From positions 39,485,281 through 39,545,280 of the forward strand of contig CM043960.1 in NCBI GenBank assembly GCA_014529385.2: 60,000 nucleotides of DNA, read 5' to 3'. Of the stretch, positions 34,541 to 43,959 are shown in pieces (the first letter of the stretch is position 1; each line of letters starts with the position of its first letter). This DNA comes from Adiantum capillus-veneris. Its lineage: Eukaryota > Streptophyta > Polypodiopsida > Polypodiales > Pteridaceae. Below the pieces are notes generated by a model, which saw only the letters and a list, made by a program, of their open reading frames with translations, did not search any database and had not been told where the DNA came from. The translations under genes and the position numbers were made by a program.

Positions 34541-34704
34541 ACAAACCGTACTGCAAATTTGGTCCATTTATCAAACTTAAACTGACACTTTAAGCTTTCT
34601 TTTGGTAATGTTCAATGTCCATCTACAAACTGTACTGCAAATTGGGTCCATTTATTAAACTTACATTGGCACTTTAGGCTTTCTTTTGGTAATGTTCAAT
34701 GAAG
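34541..34704. repeat. 84-bp tandem duplication
   Basis: Two adjacent copies (34541-34624 and 34625-34704) with the same order of motifs: TACTGCAAAT, GGTCCATTTAT, CTTTCTTTTGGTAATGTTCAATG. They differ at several sites. The pair lies 130 bp beyond the stop codon of the reductase gene and could be part of its 3' UTR. Confidence 0.85.
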
Positions 34705-34836
34705 AAGCCTTCGAAATTTTAACTATAAACATTTAGTTGAAATACATATATGTATATTTCTAATAATAATGGAGGAGAATAACATCCACATTAGGAAACA
34801 AATTGTGAGTAATCTTCCTATACCAAGCTTCCAATC

Positions 34837-37234
34837 CTACAACTTCAGCATTTTCTGCTCAATCAAACTCTCTACGCAATCCTTCAATGCATCATTAATG
34901 GGAGTATACACCAAACCAAGACTTTTCACCTTGTCGGTGCAGACCTTGTATTCAGGGGCAGGAGGCGAAGACTCGTCCGAGCACCTAGACGTATAAATAA
35001 TTTAATGTAAATTCAGAAGTATATTGAAGAGGCAATCAAAATAAGGATTTTGTATGTGTGCAAAAGCATGCGTATGTATAATCCAACCATACTTCATGAA
35101 CCAAACACACATCAAGTTTAGAACAAAGGCACAAGCATTAGAGTTCTTACTTCAATGGTAATGGAGCATTAGGGAAGTGCGTACGGAGCATATCCACAAT
35201 CCTCTTGTAATGTATGATGCTTTCCGTACAAATATAGCGGCCAGAAGCTTCTGCAACTTCATATGCCAAAATGTGTGCTGCTGCCACATCCTTAACATGC
35301 ACCCATCCCATAGCAAGATTCATATATGTTGAAGCAGATCCTGAAACAGTCAACCCACTTCTAAGTACCCACCCCAGAGCAAAATTCATATACATTGAAG
35401 CAGATAAACACGCTTCTTAATACAGAAAGGGTTTGAAGTATCGTACTTTGAAATGTTAAACATCCATCCAAGCACCCCTAATTAGCACTAGTCTTGTAAT
35501 GGGCCACAAAGTGGCTGGAGCCACTAAAGTGGCCCATGCCTAGATTCTAGTATTTGAAGCATAACATTTGCATATGACATGAAAAACTTACAATGCACGT
35601 CTGTACAAACCTAAACATACGTAGACTTACCGATGCATCACTCACGCAGACAATGCAGCTCTTGAAAACGGTCATGCACATCCCTCCCAAAACAAACTAA
35701 GGCAATTATGTTCGGCAATGTTCCGAAGGTACCATTCATAAGCTTCAGCACAGCTTCGGAGCTGGTGTTCAGAGTTGGTTGTAAAAGAGGTCCAATAACC
35801 ATTGCTGGGTTTATTGTCACCAAATCTAGTCCATGTGCTTTTGCAAGCTTCCAAGCTTCCAATTCAGCTTCCGTCTTCGACAACTGGTACCAAAGCTGGA
35901 AAAAAGAGAATCTAATTATACCAATGAGCCAGTACAACACACAAGCCGTATCTTGGGGTCGATTAGATAATAAACCATATACTCATTGATTATATAAATT
36001 AAACCACAAGGAAAAATACTATACTTTACCTTTTTTTCCTGACAAAACACTGGGTCACTGAAGAAGCTTTCATCTACAACATCGTCTGGCTTTCTAGATG
36101 GTGTATATATGACAGCAGCTGTTGATGATGTTAAGACTACCCTTTTTATCGACTTGGCCTTCACACAAGCATTAAGAACATTCTGTGTCCCCTTTACTGC
36201 CGGTTCTATTAAGTCCTTCTGCAAGTGGATACAAAACAAGGGTAAGAGAGTTCATTCATTCATTAGACTAGGATATATAACCCAAACTAGATGCACACAC
36301 CAACATTCATCTATTTTAATTACCTCCTCGAAGGGAGTAGAGACTCTATTATATCATTACATGGAAGTAATATTTGAGAGCAATTTATGCTTCTAGTACA
36401 GACTAACATTATGCATGCGTGTTTGCGTGTAAATAATCTGGCCCAAATGTTGTGAAACAAGATGTGATATGGTGTAGCTATGATGAGGGGTGTGACATGC
36501 CCTCAATGGATAGACCCCTAGTACACTTTGCTACTGCACATGAGACCTCTGGCAACACACAGGAACCAACTGAACATGCCATCAAGATGAAGATCGCCTC
36601 CTGGCAATAGGGCTGAACATGAGGAAGTAGACTGTCAGCCTCAAGGTAAAAAGAGAAACTGCCCTCGAGAGGCTCTAGTGCGCTCCGCCCCTCCATAGCA
36701 AAGTTGCCCTGAATAACGATGCCCTGAGGATCACGGATCTGGGAATTGCTGCTCCTAGTGAACATGATGCACTACAGCTGAGATCACCTCCAAGGGCCTA
36801 GATGTGTGCCCTGAAAACGCAGCTAACCCACACGGATGGCTGCCCCAAGTTCCAACGACACTAGGGCTGGCATCCTCTCTGCCTGCCAAGCTGTCCCAAC
36901 CCCCTCAAAGGTTGCCCAATGAGGGCTCAGTGGATTGCACACAGCATAGGCCTACCTCTGCCCCGGCCTAAATACTCCCTACAGCTGCTGCCTGACCCAC
37001 ATATCCAGCCCCACAAAATGTGAATATAGGGCTAAAATTTTTAAACATGGGACAATGAGCAGCACCAAGGGTAGGATAAAATATCCCAAGTATGCAGGAG
37101 CCTATATGGCCACAGATAGAGGCAAAAGCCTGGGCTGTACATGGCAAAACACATCCCGTGTTACACGCTTGGAAACTCCAAGCGAGAAATCAACAGCAAC
37201 ACACAAACAGAAACTTCAAAACCAGTGAACTTTA

Positions 37235-37266
<32 letters not shown>

Positions 37267-38312
37267 GGCGCGGCACAGCGGAGTTTGCGCCTAGAAGCAC
37301 TAGCCCCAAAGACTGACACCCCTTTCGGTATTTCTTAACTGCAAAGTACAACTCCCGAGGGTCCTTTGCTCTCAGACTCTGCGTCTAGACGCTCTGCAAA
37401 GTGAGAAGCCCCAAGGGCTCTTTTATTTTTACAAGGGATGCCGAAAAGCAGAGCCCCAAAAGCAACCAGTTCAAAAGCACTAAACCCCAAAAGCATTTGT
37501 TCCCAAAAGCTAGCGTTGAAATCAATCAACGCAATTTGCGGAAATCTGTCCAGTCTGCCACATGGCACCAATAGTGCGAAATGCAAAAATTAGGTACAGC
37601 CTGCCACATCAACATGTCAACACGATTTACAAAAATCTCTCCCAAAGTCCAAGCTTCTACCCTTTTAGGGTTTAGGGCGGGTTTAGGGCCCCATAGCCGG
37701 TGCTTCATAAGTTCTTCAAGTTGGTCGGCTCAATGTCTCTTGTCCTTTCGGCCATTTCTCTTCTAGCTGGTCATGCCACATTATCACTTTGTGACATTTC
37801 CCCCTCTTGAAAGAACTATAATCGCCCTTGATTACGCCTGCAAAATAGCCAAAGGACAGAAACCAGTTTGGTAGACACTGACTCTAAGTGCCAGCGCACT
37901 AGACAACACATATTCACCAGTACTTGCACGAAGATGACGGTCACTGAACATTCACATCAATATCCCCGTTGAGATCTTAGATGAGAATCATGATCAGTGT
38001 AACGTATTTAGCAATCACGTCCAGATCTGACCCATCTTTAGCGGATGTCGGGATTGACTAAATCTTGTTACTATCATATATCTTTTTGTTTCACAATTCA
38101 ATCAAGCAAACCGTGCCCATGACCATCCTCACAAGACAATACATCCACATAGTATGCACTTCAACACGAAAGGGCCCAAAGGAGGTCCATATACTTCCGG
38201 ATGAAGCACAGGTATCGATTGTTGTCCACAAATGCAAAAGCACAACCCAAGCCACCTTGTTCAAACCTCCTCTTCAAGGCTAAATATCGCAGATGCAAGA
38301 CTCTTAGTAAAC

Positions 38313-38351
<39 letters not shown>

Positions 38352-39293
38352 AAAACAAGAGCCTTGAACTCCAAACCACAAATGATGTTCCATTGTCCCA
38401 GGCCAAAGTCCAACACACAAAGCCTCTTCAACCGCCAAAAACGAAACAAAAGGCCTCATCTTGCTGGTTGTACAGATAGAAAAGGCAAATATCCTTCTAC
38501 TCGCTAAGGAAAAACCTAAGAAAAGTCTGCTTTTTGGCAGTGAAAGACGCAAAAACCTAAATGCTCAGGACCCTCATGCTTGCCATATTTTCCCTCATTC
38601 ACAAGCGGAAAAAGTTATAAAATTCTTTTATTTTTAGTAATATTCACAGCCATTGAGCGATATCCTAGTAGTGGGGAGCATCAGCCCAGCCAGCCATTCA
38701 CCCGCATTCAAGCTGCACTCAGCGTGTTAAGCAAGTGGCAATGGCAGAAAATTATAGTTTTGGGAGGGCCTGAGAGGGGGAGGGGGGTGTTAAGGGATTG
38801 GTTTACTTTCAGAGAAAAAGAGACCAGAGACCATGTCTGTTTGCAAAACATATGCATGTCACTTCAAACGTCTAAAACGAGAAATTGAAGGAAAACAGTA
38901 GATGCAAATTCTAACCCTTCACTCTTTGAATAACAACCTGAGGATCATCTGTGCTAAAAAAGAAAGGCGACGCAGTATGGAAAACAGCCTCACAACCATC
39001 GACAGCAGCATCAAAGGATCCTTCTTCCAGTAAGTCAGCTTTGAAAAGCTTGAGTCTTTCCTGTGCCTTTGGTAAGGCCATCAAGTGGGCAGTCTTAACT
39101 ACGTTTTCTGCAAACAGAGGTCGAAAGAGATTACCACACAGAGTAATGGAAACAGAGGGTAATGCAGGGAAGTGGAGCCTTTACCAGGATCTCGGACAGA
39201 AGCACGAACGGTGTACCCACGCTCGAGCAGGAGCTTCACCACCCAAGATGCAATGAAACCAGAAGCTCCCGTCACACACACTACCTTCTCCAT
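34837..39293 (-). CDS. NAD(P)H-dependent reductase, DFR/CCR-like SDR, six exons
   Basis: Predicted extended short-chain dehydrogenase/reductase of the dihydroflavonol/cinnamoyl-CoA reductase superfamily, cytosolic (no signal peptide or membrane segment seen). Exons: 39293-39185, 39107-38938, 36218-36030, 35895-35733, 35340-35151, 34984-34837. All introns are GT-AG, phases agree, and the total is 969 nt (322 aa plus stop), the usual family length. Evidence: N-terminal V-T-G-A-S-G-F-I-A Rossmann nucleotide motif (residues 7-15) with V-R-D-P after strand 2; catalytic Ser in L-T-S-S-T; Y-Q-L-S-K as the YxxxK catalytic pair; [21 protein letters not shown]. The CCR signature N-W-Y-C-Y is absent (L-W-Y-Q-L here), so a CCR-like, phenylacetaldehyde- or tetraketide-pyrone-reductase-like role is more likely than true CCR. 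The substrate is not determined. Splice sites are predicted, not observed. Intron 2 is 2.7 kb; the others are 77-392 bp. Confidence 0.9.
35339..35404 (-). repeat. Tandem relic copy of the start of exon 5 in intron 4
   Basis: A 66-bp period duplication: minus-strand TCTGCTTCAATGTATATGAA (35404 downward) matches the start of exon 5 (TCTGCTTCAACATATATGAA, from 35338), about 34 of the first 40 bases identical. Five bases including the AG acceptor are missing from the upstream copy. The two copies and the stretch between them are open in the same frame. Confidence 0.85.
37137..37796 (-). repeat. Possible LTR inside intron 2
   Basis: Minus-strand stretch starting TGTCACAAAG after a purine tract and possibly ending ATGTACA at 37137. 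It contains a (TC)n array and an AAATAAAAG motif. No primer site was found beside the proposed end, so this is a weak call. Confidence 0.3.
37236..37264. repeat. (GA)n microsatellite
   Basis: About 14 GA units in intron 2. Confidence 0.9.
38316..38349. repeat. (GA)n microsatellite
   Basis: About 17 GA units in intron 2, preceded by AAACTTT, similar to the context of the array at 37236. Confidence 0.9.
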
Positions 39294-39445
39294 TTTTCTT
39301 CACAGTGAGTGAGTGTGTGTGTGTTTCTAGGGGAGAGGGAGCGGGGAGAGACAGCGAGCGAGCTCGTCAAGCTGCTTGAATTTGCAGTCAGATAGCCTAA
39401 TAACCTTTAGCCTACAAGTAGTTGTTTAGATGGAGAAGAACTTAG
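39294..39445 (-). promoter_or_regulatory. 5' UTR and proximal promoter of the reductase gene
   Basis: Upstream of the ATG, the minus strand is CT-rich with a CACACACA run and CTCTCCCCGCTCCCTCTCCCC, a composition common in plant leaders. No convincing TATA box was seen. Only about 150 bp separate the ATG from the SINE-derived block at 39446. Confidence 0.4.
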
Positions 39446-39612
39446 TCCTGAGCCGTCTTCGTCACTAATTGACACCTCCCTAGGGAGGGAGGCCCACATA
39501 AGACGTCGCGAAGTGGGTGCAACCTGGGCCGTCCGATTGCCGTTGCGGGATCAATGGCCCACATAAGGCTTCGCGAAGTGGGTGCAACTTGGGCCGTCCG
39601 ATTGCCGTTTGA
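39446..39612 (-). repeat. Inverted partial SINE copy with 65-bp tandem unit
   Basis: Read on the minus strand it matches the tail of the SINE at 39826-40015: GGCAATC, ACGGYC, GGAGGTGTCAATTAGT and RACGA occur in the same order. Positions 39491-39555 and 39556-39612 are a 65-bp tandem duplication (GGCCCACATAAG...CCGATTGCCG). It has no A or B box, so it is a 5'-truncated copy. Confidence 0.65.
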
Positions 39613-39629
39613 ACTAGGTGTAAACAAAG

Positions 39630-39780
39630 AGTAAACTCGGGAGGTATGTACACCACACCGAATTTCGTGTGAACTCGGTGTGTGTGAACTTGACATGAAC
39701 TAAGTGTGAACTTGGGAGGGTATGCACACCACACCAAATTTGGTGTGAACTCAGTGTGAAGCAGGTGTAAACTTGTCCAC
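39630..39780. repeat. 76-bp tandem duplication with GTGTGAAC motifs
   Basis: Two copies of GGGAGG(G)TATG(T/C)ACACCACACC(G/A)AATTT, 76 bp apart, with many GTGTGAACT repeats between and after them. No coding potential. Confidence 0.75.
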
Positions 39781-39825
39781 GATGCCATGATCCATAAACT
39801 TACCACACACATTACTTTCAACGGA

Positions 39826-40015
39826 CGCGCTATAGCTTAATGGTTAGAGTCAACTCCAAGGGGGAGAGGGTAGCGGGTTCAAGCCCCGGATCTGGAAAAG
39901 TGGGAATCTTTTGCATTCCCTAGGCAATCCAACGGTCACAATCAACCGATGATCGTGAGCAGTTGATCCCACCTCCCAAAAGGAGGTGTCAATTAGTAAC
40001 GAGGCTGAGTCGTGG
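39826..40015 (+). mobile_element. tRNA-derived SINE
   Basis: RNA polymerase III A box TAGCTTAATGG (39833-39843) and B box GGTTCAAGCCC (39876-39886) at tRNA-like spacing; the T arm pairs in four of five positions (CGGG with CCCG) but the acceptor arms do not pair, so it is not a functional tRNA gene. A tail follows (GGCAATCCAACGGTC...GGAGGTGTCAATTAGTAACG) that also occurs inverted at 39446-39612. The exact 3' end is not certain. Confidence 0.7.
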
Positions 40016-40122
40016 CTTGTCGTCTTCTTAAAGGGAGCCCAATGTTCAATGACCACGACCCAAGTGACCAAGTGAGACTGAGGTGACAGGGATAGTTATT
40101 GATTACCATTGCTAATAACTAA

Positions 40123-40393
40123 GGGCATGGTCACATAAGGCTTAGTTATCAGTAAACCTCGATCGGTTCTAACCATGGCAGGTACGGACGCTCAAAGTGT
40201 GACGGGCAGCAGCGTAGAGAGAGAGAGAGAGAGACAGAGAGAGAGAACCCTTGAGTTGGCCGGCAACTAACTAGCATAGTTTGAAAATTGTGCCTTTTTT
40301 GGCATAGTGACACAACTGTTTCGGTAGAAACTACTTCGCCGGCAGAGGTGGTCGGGCGTTGTAACTGATAACTAAGCTTCGTGTGGCATAGCC
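40123..40393. mobile_element. MITE candidate with ~30-bp inverted ends
   Basis: Left end GGGCATGGTCACATAAGGCT... (40123-40153) and right end 40364-40393 are imperfect inverted repeats; the inner 14 bases (GCTTAGTTATCAGT) match exactly. The 270-bp body has no coding sequence and holds a (GA)n array at 40217-40247. No clear target-site duplication was found, so the superfamily is not assigned. Confidence 0.55.
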
Positions 40394-40959
40394 TAAGACG
40401 GCTCCCTCATAGGCCCTCTAAAGGCTTTGGAGGAGGGTCCTTGATTGCTGCTCCCATAGCCGATCGCATGGACAACCCAAACCGGCAATTTGCTGCGACT
40501 TTTTCGTTGGGAGGTTCTTTAACCACCCCCAAAGTGAAGAAACGCTTTTCGACCTATTGCACTCAATTGCTTCTCTACACGCGTCGTGTATAAACCTGCT
40601 ACTCCCCATCCAACACTCGAATGGGGAAAAGGCCCTTGAGCGCCATACCCCTTTAGCGGCTCTATGGGGGAGGGCTCTAAGAGCGCATCTGCACACCAAG
40701 CTTGAGAGGGTAAAGCATGCGTTAGCTCGTTTGTAAGCTTTCACCTGCAAAAGGTTTGCTAGAGTTTGCCATGGTGTCACATAGCCCCCAAACGAAGACT
40801 CCCTGGGTTAACTCTGCCACAAATAGTAGAGTGGGGACTTACGAAGGCTTCTTTGGGCAAATGCTTACAAAAAAGTTGAGCGTATAATTACCTCTACCCT
40901 CCCTTCCGTGCGAAACTACTCTAACAACCCACTAGTGATTGGACCCAACCTCCACTCTT
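40394..40959. other. Non-coding interval
   Basis: No gene, RNA or bounded element recognised. GC content is higher than in the surrounding DNA. Confidence 0.4.
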
Positions 40960-41100
40960 TGTAAACTCTTTTCTTTTTGGGGGAATCTGATGCTTCGCAT
41001 CGACTAGTTTTATGGGATTGTGCCCACACTCGCATTGGCAGGGGCTAAATCGTAGCGGGCGCACTTAAAGCCCCTCACCTTTACTGCTAGGCCAACTCAC
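40960..41100 (-). mobile_element. Second tRNA-derived SINE, minus strand
   Basis: Minus-strand A box TGGCCTAGCAG (41084-41094). About 30 bases later GATTTAGCCCCTGCC stands where a B box would be, and is degenerate. Downstream CGAGTGTGGGCACAATCCCA and GATGCGAAGCATC read like a SINE body. It is unlike the SINE at 39826. The call rests mostly on the A box and overall layout. Confidence 0.5.
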
Positions 41101-41285
41101 CTTGATACTCTCCCATAAAATCTCAAGAAACCTCCTTGAGAAATCCCACCCTCTCATCTACCTTTTGTTTTTTTTGCAGGCCTAGCTGGGTCCACTCTCT
41201 CCTAACTCTAAAAAAACCTCCTTGAAAAATCCCACCTCTCATAATACCACACCTCTCACTCTCCTTTGGTTTTTGGCCTACAAAA
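41101..41285. repeat. Tandem duplication of AAACCTCCTTGAGAAATCCCAC
   Basis: Two diverged copies, one at about 41126-41180 and one at about 41215-41275, each containing AAACCTCCTTGA(G/A)AAATCCCAC, CTCTCAT and a T-rich run, about 90 bp apart. Confidence 0.7.
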
Positions 41286-41695
41286 GGGGGGGGGGAGGGG
41301 AGGGGAGCAAAGGATGCACTTTTTTCAATCATGGATGCACAAGCACTGTATGGTGGACACATGTCATCATGCTTGGTTGAAAGTGAAGGTTTTACAATGT
41401 TTCAGTCTTTTTCAAGGAGTGTGTCTTTGGCTCTTTGTGTTTAAGGCGACGAATGAAGGCAAGCGCATCGTGGCTGCAAGTTGCATTCTCTAGGGCCCGT
41501 GGACTACATGATTGGGAGAGGCTTGTAGCACATGTGGGCAAAAATGGGGAAGCTATGAAATGTGCTTGTCATTGCACGATACGTTCTCTCTGCATCTAGT
41601 GCCTTGCTTAGGGGAGGATTGAAGGCCGAGGATTGAAGGCCGTCTACAGCATGTGTTAGTGTCTTCTTCTCCTACGCATGCATGGTGGCCTTCGA
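41286..41695. other. Non-coding interval
   Basis: No gene recognised. Contains a purine run at 41284-41309 and a short repeat GAGGATTGAAGGCCG near 41613-41642. Confidence 0.4.
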
Positions 41696-42150
41696 GGTGT
41701 TGACACACTATCAAGCACTTTGAGGCCCATTTAAGCACTTTGATGCACTATCAAGCACTTTGGTGGAGCACAATGAAGCACTTTGAAGTGGTCAAGAGCA
41801 CTTTGATGCCAAGACAAGCAATTTGAGGCATGTTGAAGCCCTATCAAGCTTCTTGAAGCCGAGTTAAGCATTGTGAACGTTATCAAGCACTTTAAAGCAT
41901 TGGCAAGCACTTTGAAGCCCATTTAAGTTAACGAACAGACTATAAGCATTGACAAACACTTTGGAGCCCACCAGCTAAGCACTTTGAAGCACGGCCAAGT
42001 CTTTCAAAGCAATGTCAATTGCTTTGATGTGTAGGAATCTTCAAAGCACTCTTGAGGCACAATGTATATTTTTGAAGCCTAGTCAAGGAATTCAATGCAT
42101 TGTCAAGCACTTTGAAGCACATAAAAGCACTAGCATGCACTTTGAAGCCT
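41696..42150. repeat. Degenerate AAGCACTTTGAAGC minisatellite
   Basis: About twenty imperfect units around AAGCACTTTGA(A/G)GC, separated by 6-15 variable bases, fill about 450 bp. The irregular spacing and variant units point to an old array. It is distinct from the CAAGCACCT array in the chromovirus LTRs. Confidence 0.8.
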
Positions 42151-42689
42151 TATGGGCGTCAATTCTCCACCAAAAAAATCTCCCCCTGTTGAATTTTGAG
42201 CATATCTCTCATCCAAGAATAAAGATGTTGCATGCAACCATCAAGATCACGACCGCCAAAATCATCAAAGTAGTTTTCCTCTACAATTCCCCTACAACAC
42301 CACTGGCAAATTTGATCAATGCTTTAAAGTTTCTTCTTCGGAACCACGACAAAGAAATTCCCTTTCTTTGTAGTTTCTTTAGAACACTCCTACCTAGTCC
42401 ATCCTTGCAAATGATACCCAAACATTCCAAATCAAAATTGACAAATCTTTTATCTCTATCTTCGAACGCTCTAAGCGGGCCCCTCTCACACTCTCACAGT
42501 CGCTCTCTCCCCTCCTTCCCTTATTTTCTATCTTCTTCTTTCTTCTCCCACGCTCTCCCCCTCAATGTACCTTTTTCCATTGCTAGATGCAAATTAGTCT
42601 ATATAAGCTTTGCCTTTAAGGCCTCTCACATTAGATCTTCCTAATATTTCCCCATCTTTATCCATGTCACCCAACTTACCTTTGCAAGG
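42151..42689. other. Non-coding interval, open by chance
   Basis: A 210-codon plus-strand open frame crosses from the minisatellite into this stretch (42012-42644), but its product shows no domain and its start is inside the array. Treated as chance. Confidence 0.4.
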
Positions 42690-43042
42690 CCAAGGGCCAA
42701 GGGGGCTCAGTACCGCTAAGAGTCGAGGGAATTGGCAAGCCAAGGGCCAAAGGGCATAAGATAAGGGGTCATACTTACTAGAGCCAAGGGCTATAAGTAG
42801 GGAGGTTGGGAGGAGATCATTATGTCGGTCCACCATTTGGTGTCACATTGGTATCAAGAGCCTCTTTTTTCTTTTGGGAAGGAAAGGTGTGGTTCTCTGC
42901 ACATTCATGAAGCATGCAAGCCGTGGAGATGGGGGTCGAGGACAACCGCATGCACGACGGCTAAGCAAGGGAAGACGATGCTCTCAGAGGAGACCCGCGG
43001 ACAAGAGCCCTTGCTTAGGGGGAAGGGCAAAGATCGACCTTC

Positions 43043-43114
<72 letters not shown>

Positions 43115-43310
43115 CCCCCCCCCCCCCTCCTTGTGTTTGTAGCGCGTTGTAGGCTCAATCTCGTCACAGAAGGCCCGCTTGGCAAGCAACTCAGTGAGCA
43201 CCACGAGTGTTTTTCGTTGTCTATTGAGGATCGCTATCGCTAAAGGCGACGGATTTTTCACTTGGGCGCCCAACCTAGGTTTGGGTTGGCCCTTAGGGTT
43301 TCAAAGAAAA
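42690..43310 (+). mobile_element. Second LTR/PBS/(TC)n module
   Basis: GGCTATAAGTAGGGAGGTTGGG (TATA-like, about 42788), an LTR-like end GTCACA at 42847, and TGGTATCAAGAGC at 42849-42861 (the Met primer site with one extra base), then a (TC)n array and GGGCGCCCAACCTAGG near 43264. It parallels the module at 676-1500 in order and wording. No coding sequence follows, so it is a non-autonomous or truncated member of the same family. Confidence 0.5.
43049..43127. repeat. (TC)32 array followed by a 16-base C run
   Basis: TC array at 43049-43112 running directly into a homopolymer of about 16 C. Both are prone to slippage, and assembly length may be unreliable here. Confidence 0.95.
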
Positions 43311-43959
43311 ATAATAATTAAGGGAGGGTGCCCACGGGCCATTTTCCACACCCCAAACTCTCTACTCTCCTCGGTTACGGAGCCAAAAAGAGAATGACAT
43401 TAGGAGCACCCTACTGCAGGTACAAAAACTTACTACGAGTTTTTGCTGCCAGCCAACCATCATGCTTCATGATGCACGACATCCTTTATTTTTATGCTTG
43501 GAAGGTTTTCTCGACTCTTATGAGACGCTCGCAAGCATGAAGCCATAGGTGATGCGACATATGTCAACATTCTTAGATACGGCTGATATCTCTCTCATGC
43601 ATAATATGATGCATACCTTAGCTACCATGGTTATATGGAGCAAGGCTCAATTTGACTCCAAGGTCCTTGTTAGGAGGTCGCTAGTCATATAACTTTGACG
43701 GCTTCAAAATCTCAGCGAACTCCCTATAGTATGAACTACCACCAAATATTGCAAGGGAAGCCAAACTTTTTCAATGGATTCGACACCATACAGTGGCATC
43801 TTGACTGGGTGCAATAATCAGCTTAAACTTTGATGCAAAGGCAAGGCCTACAAGTAATGCTTTAGAATCTCAAGGAGATAGGCAAGGCTTGTCACTAGGC
43901 GGGATGAAGAGTGCAGCGATGTCATAGGAAATACGAACTCAGACACCAAGGGTAGTGCT
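43311..43959. other. Non-coding interval
   Basis: No gene recognised. Some wording (ATATGTCAAC, AGCAAGGCTCAATTTG) echoes the tandem copies that follow, so a third, more decayed copy may lie here. Confidence 0.35.

Larger units (their letters stand above)
36219..38937 (-). other. Intron 2 of the reductase gene, filled with repeats
   Basis: The intron is 2,719 bp, far longer than the other four. It holds (GA)n arrays at 37236-37264 and 38316-38349 and, on the minus strand, an AAGAGGGGGAAA purine tract (37797-37808) followed by TGTCAC at 37796, which looks like a polypurine tract and LTR start. Open frames inside it show no known domain. No complete element could be bounded. Confidence 0.6.

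Noticed and set aside
36478-36765. 95-codon minus-strand open frame in intron 2
   Set aside because: Between exons 2 and 3 of the reductase, but adding it would insert an unrelated segment into the family alignment. No known domain, and exons 2 and 3 join perfectly without it.
39826-39900. Possible true tRNA gene
   Set aside because: A and B boxes are present, but the acceptor stem does not pair, the anticodon arm cannot be drawn, and a SINE-like tail follows.
42012-42644. 210-codon plus-strand open frame
   Set aside because: It begins inside a degenerate minisatellite, has no domain, and its composition follows the repeats.
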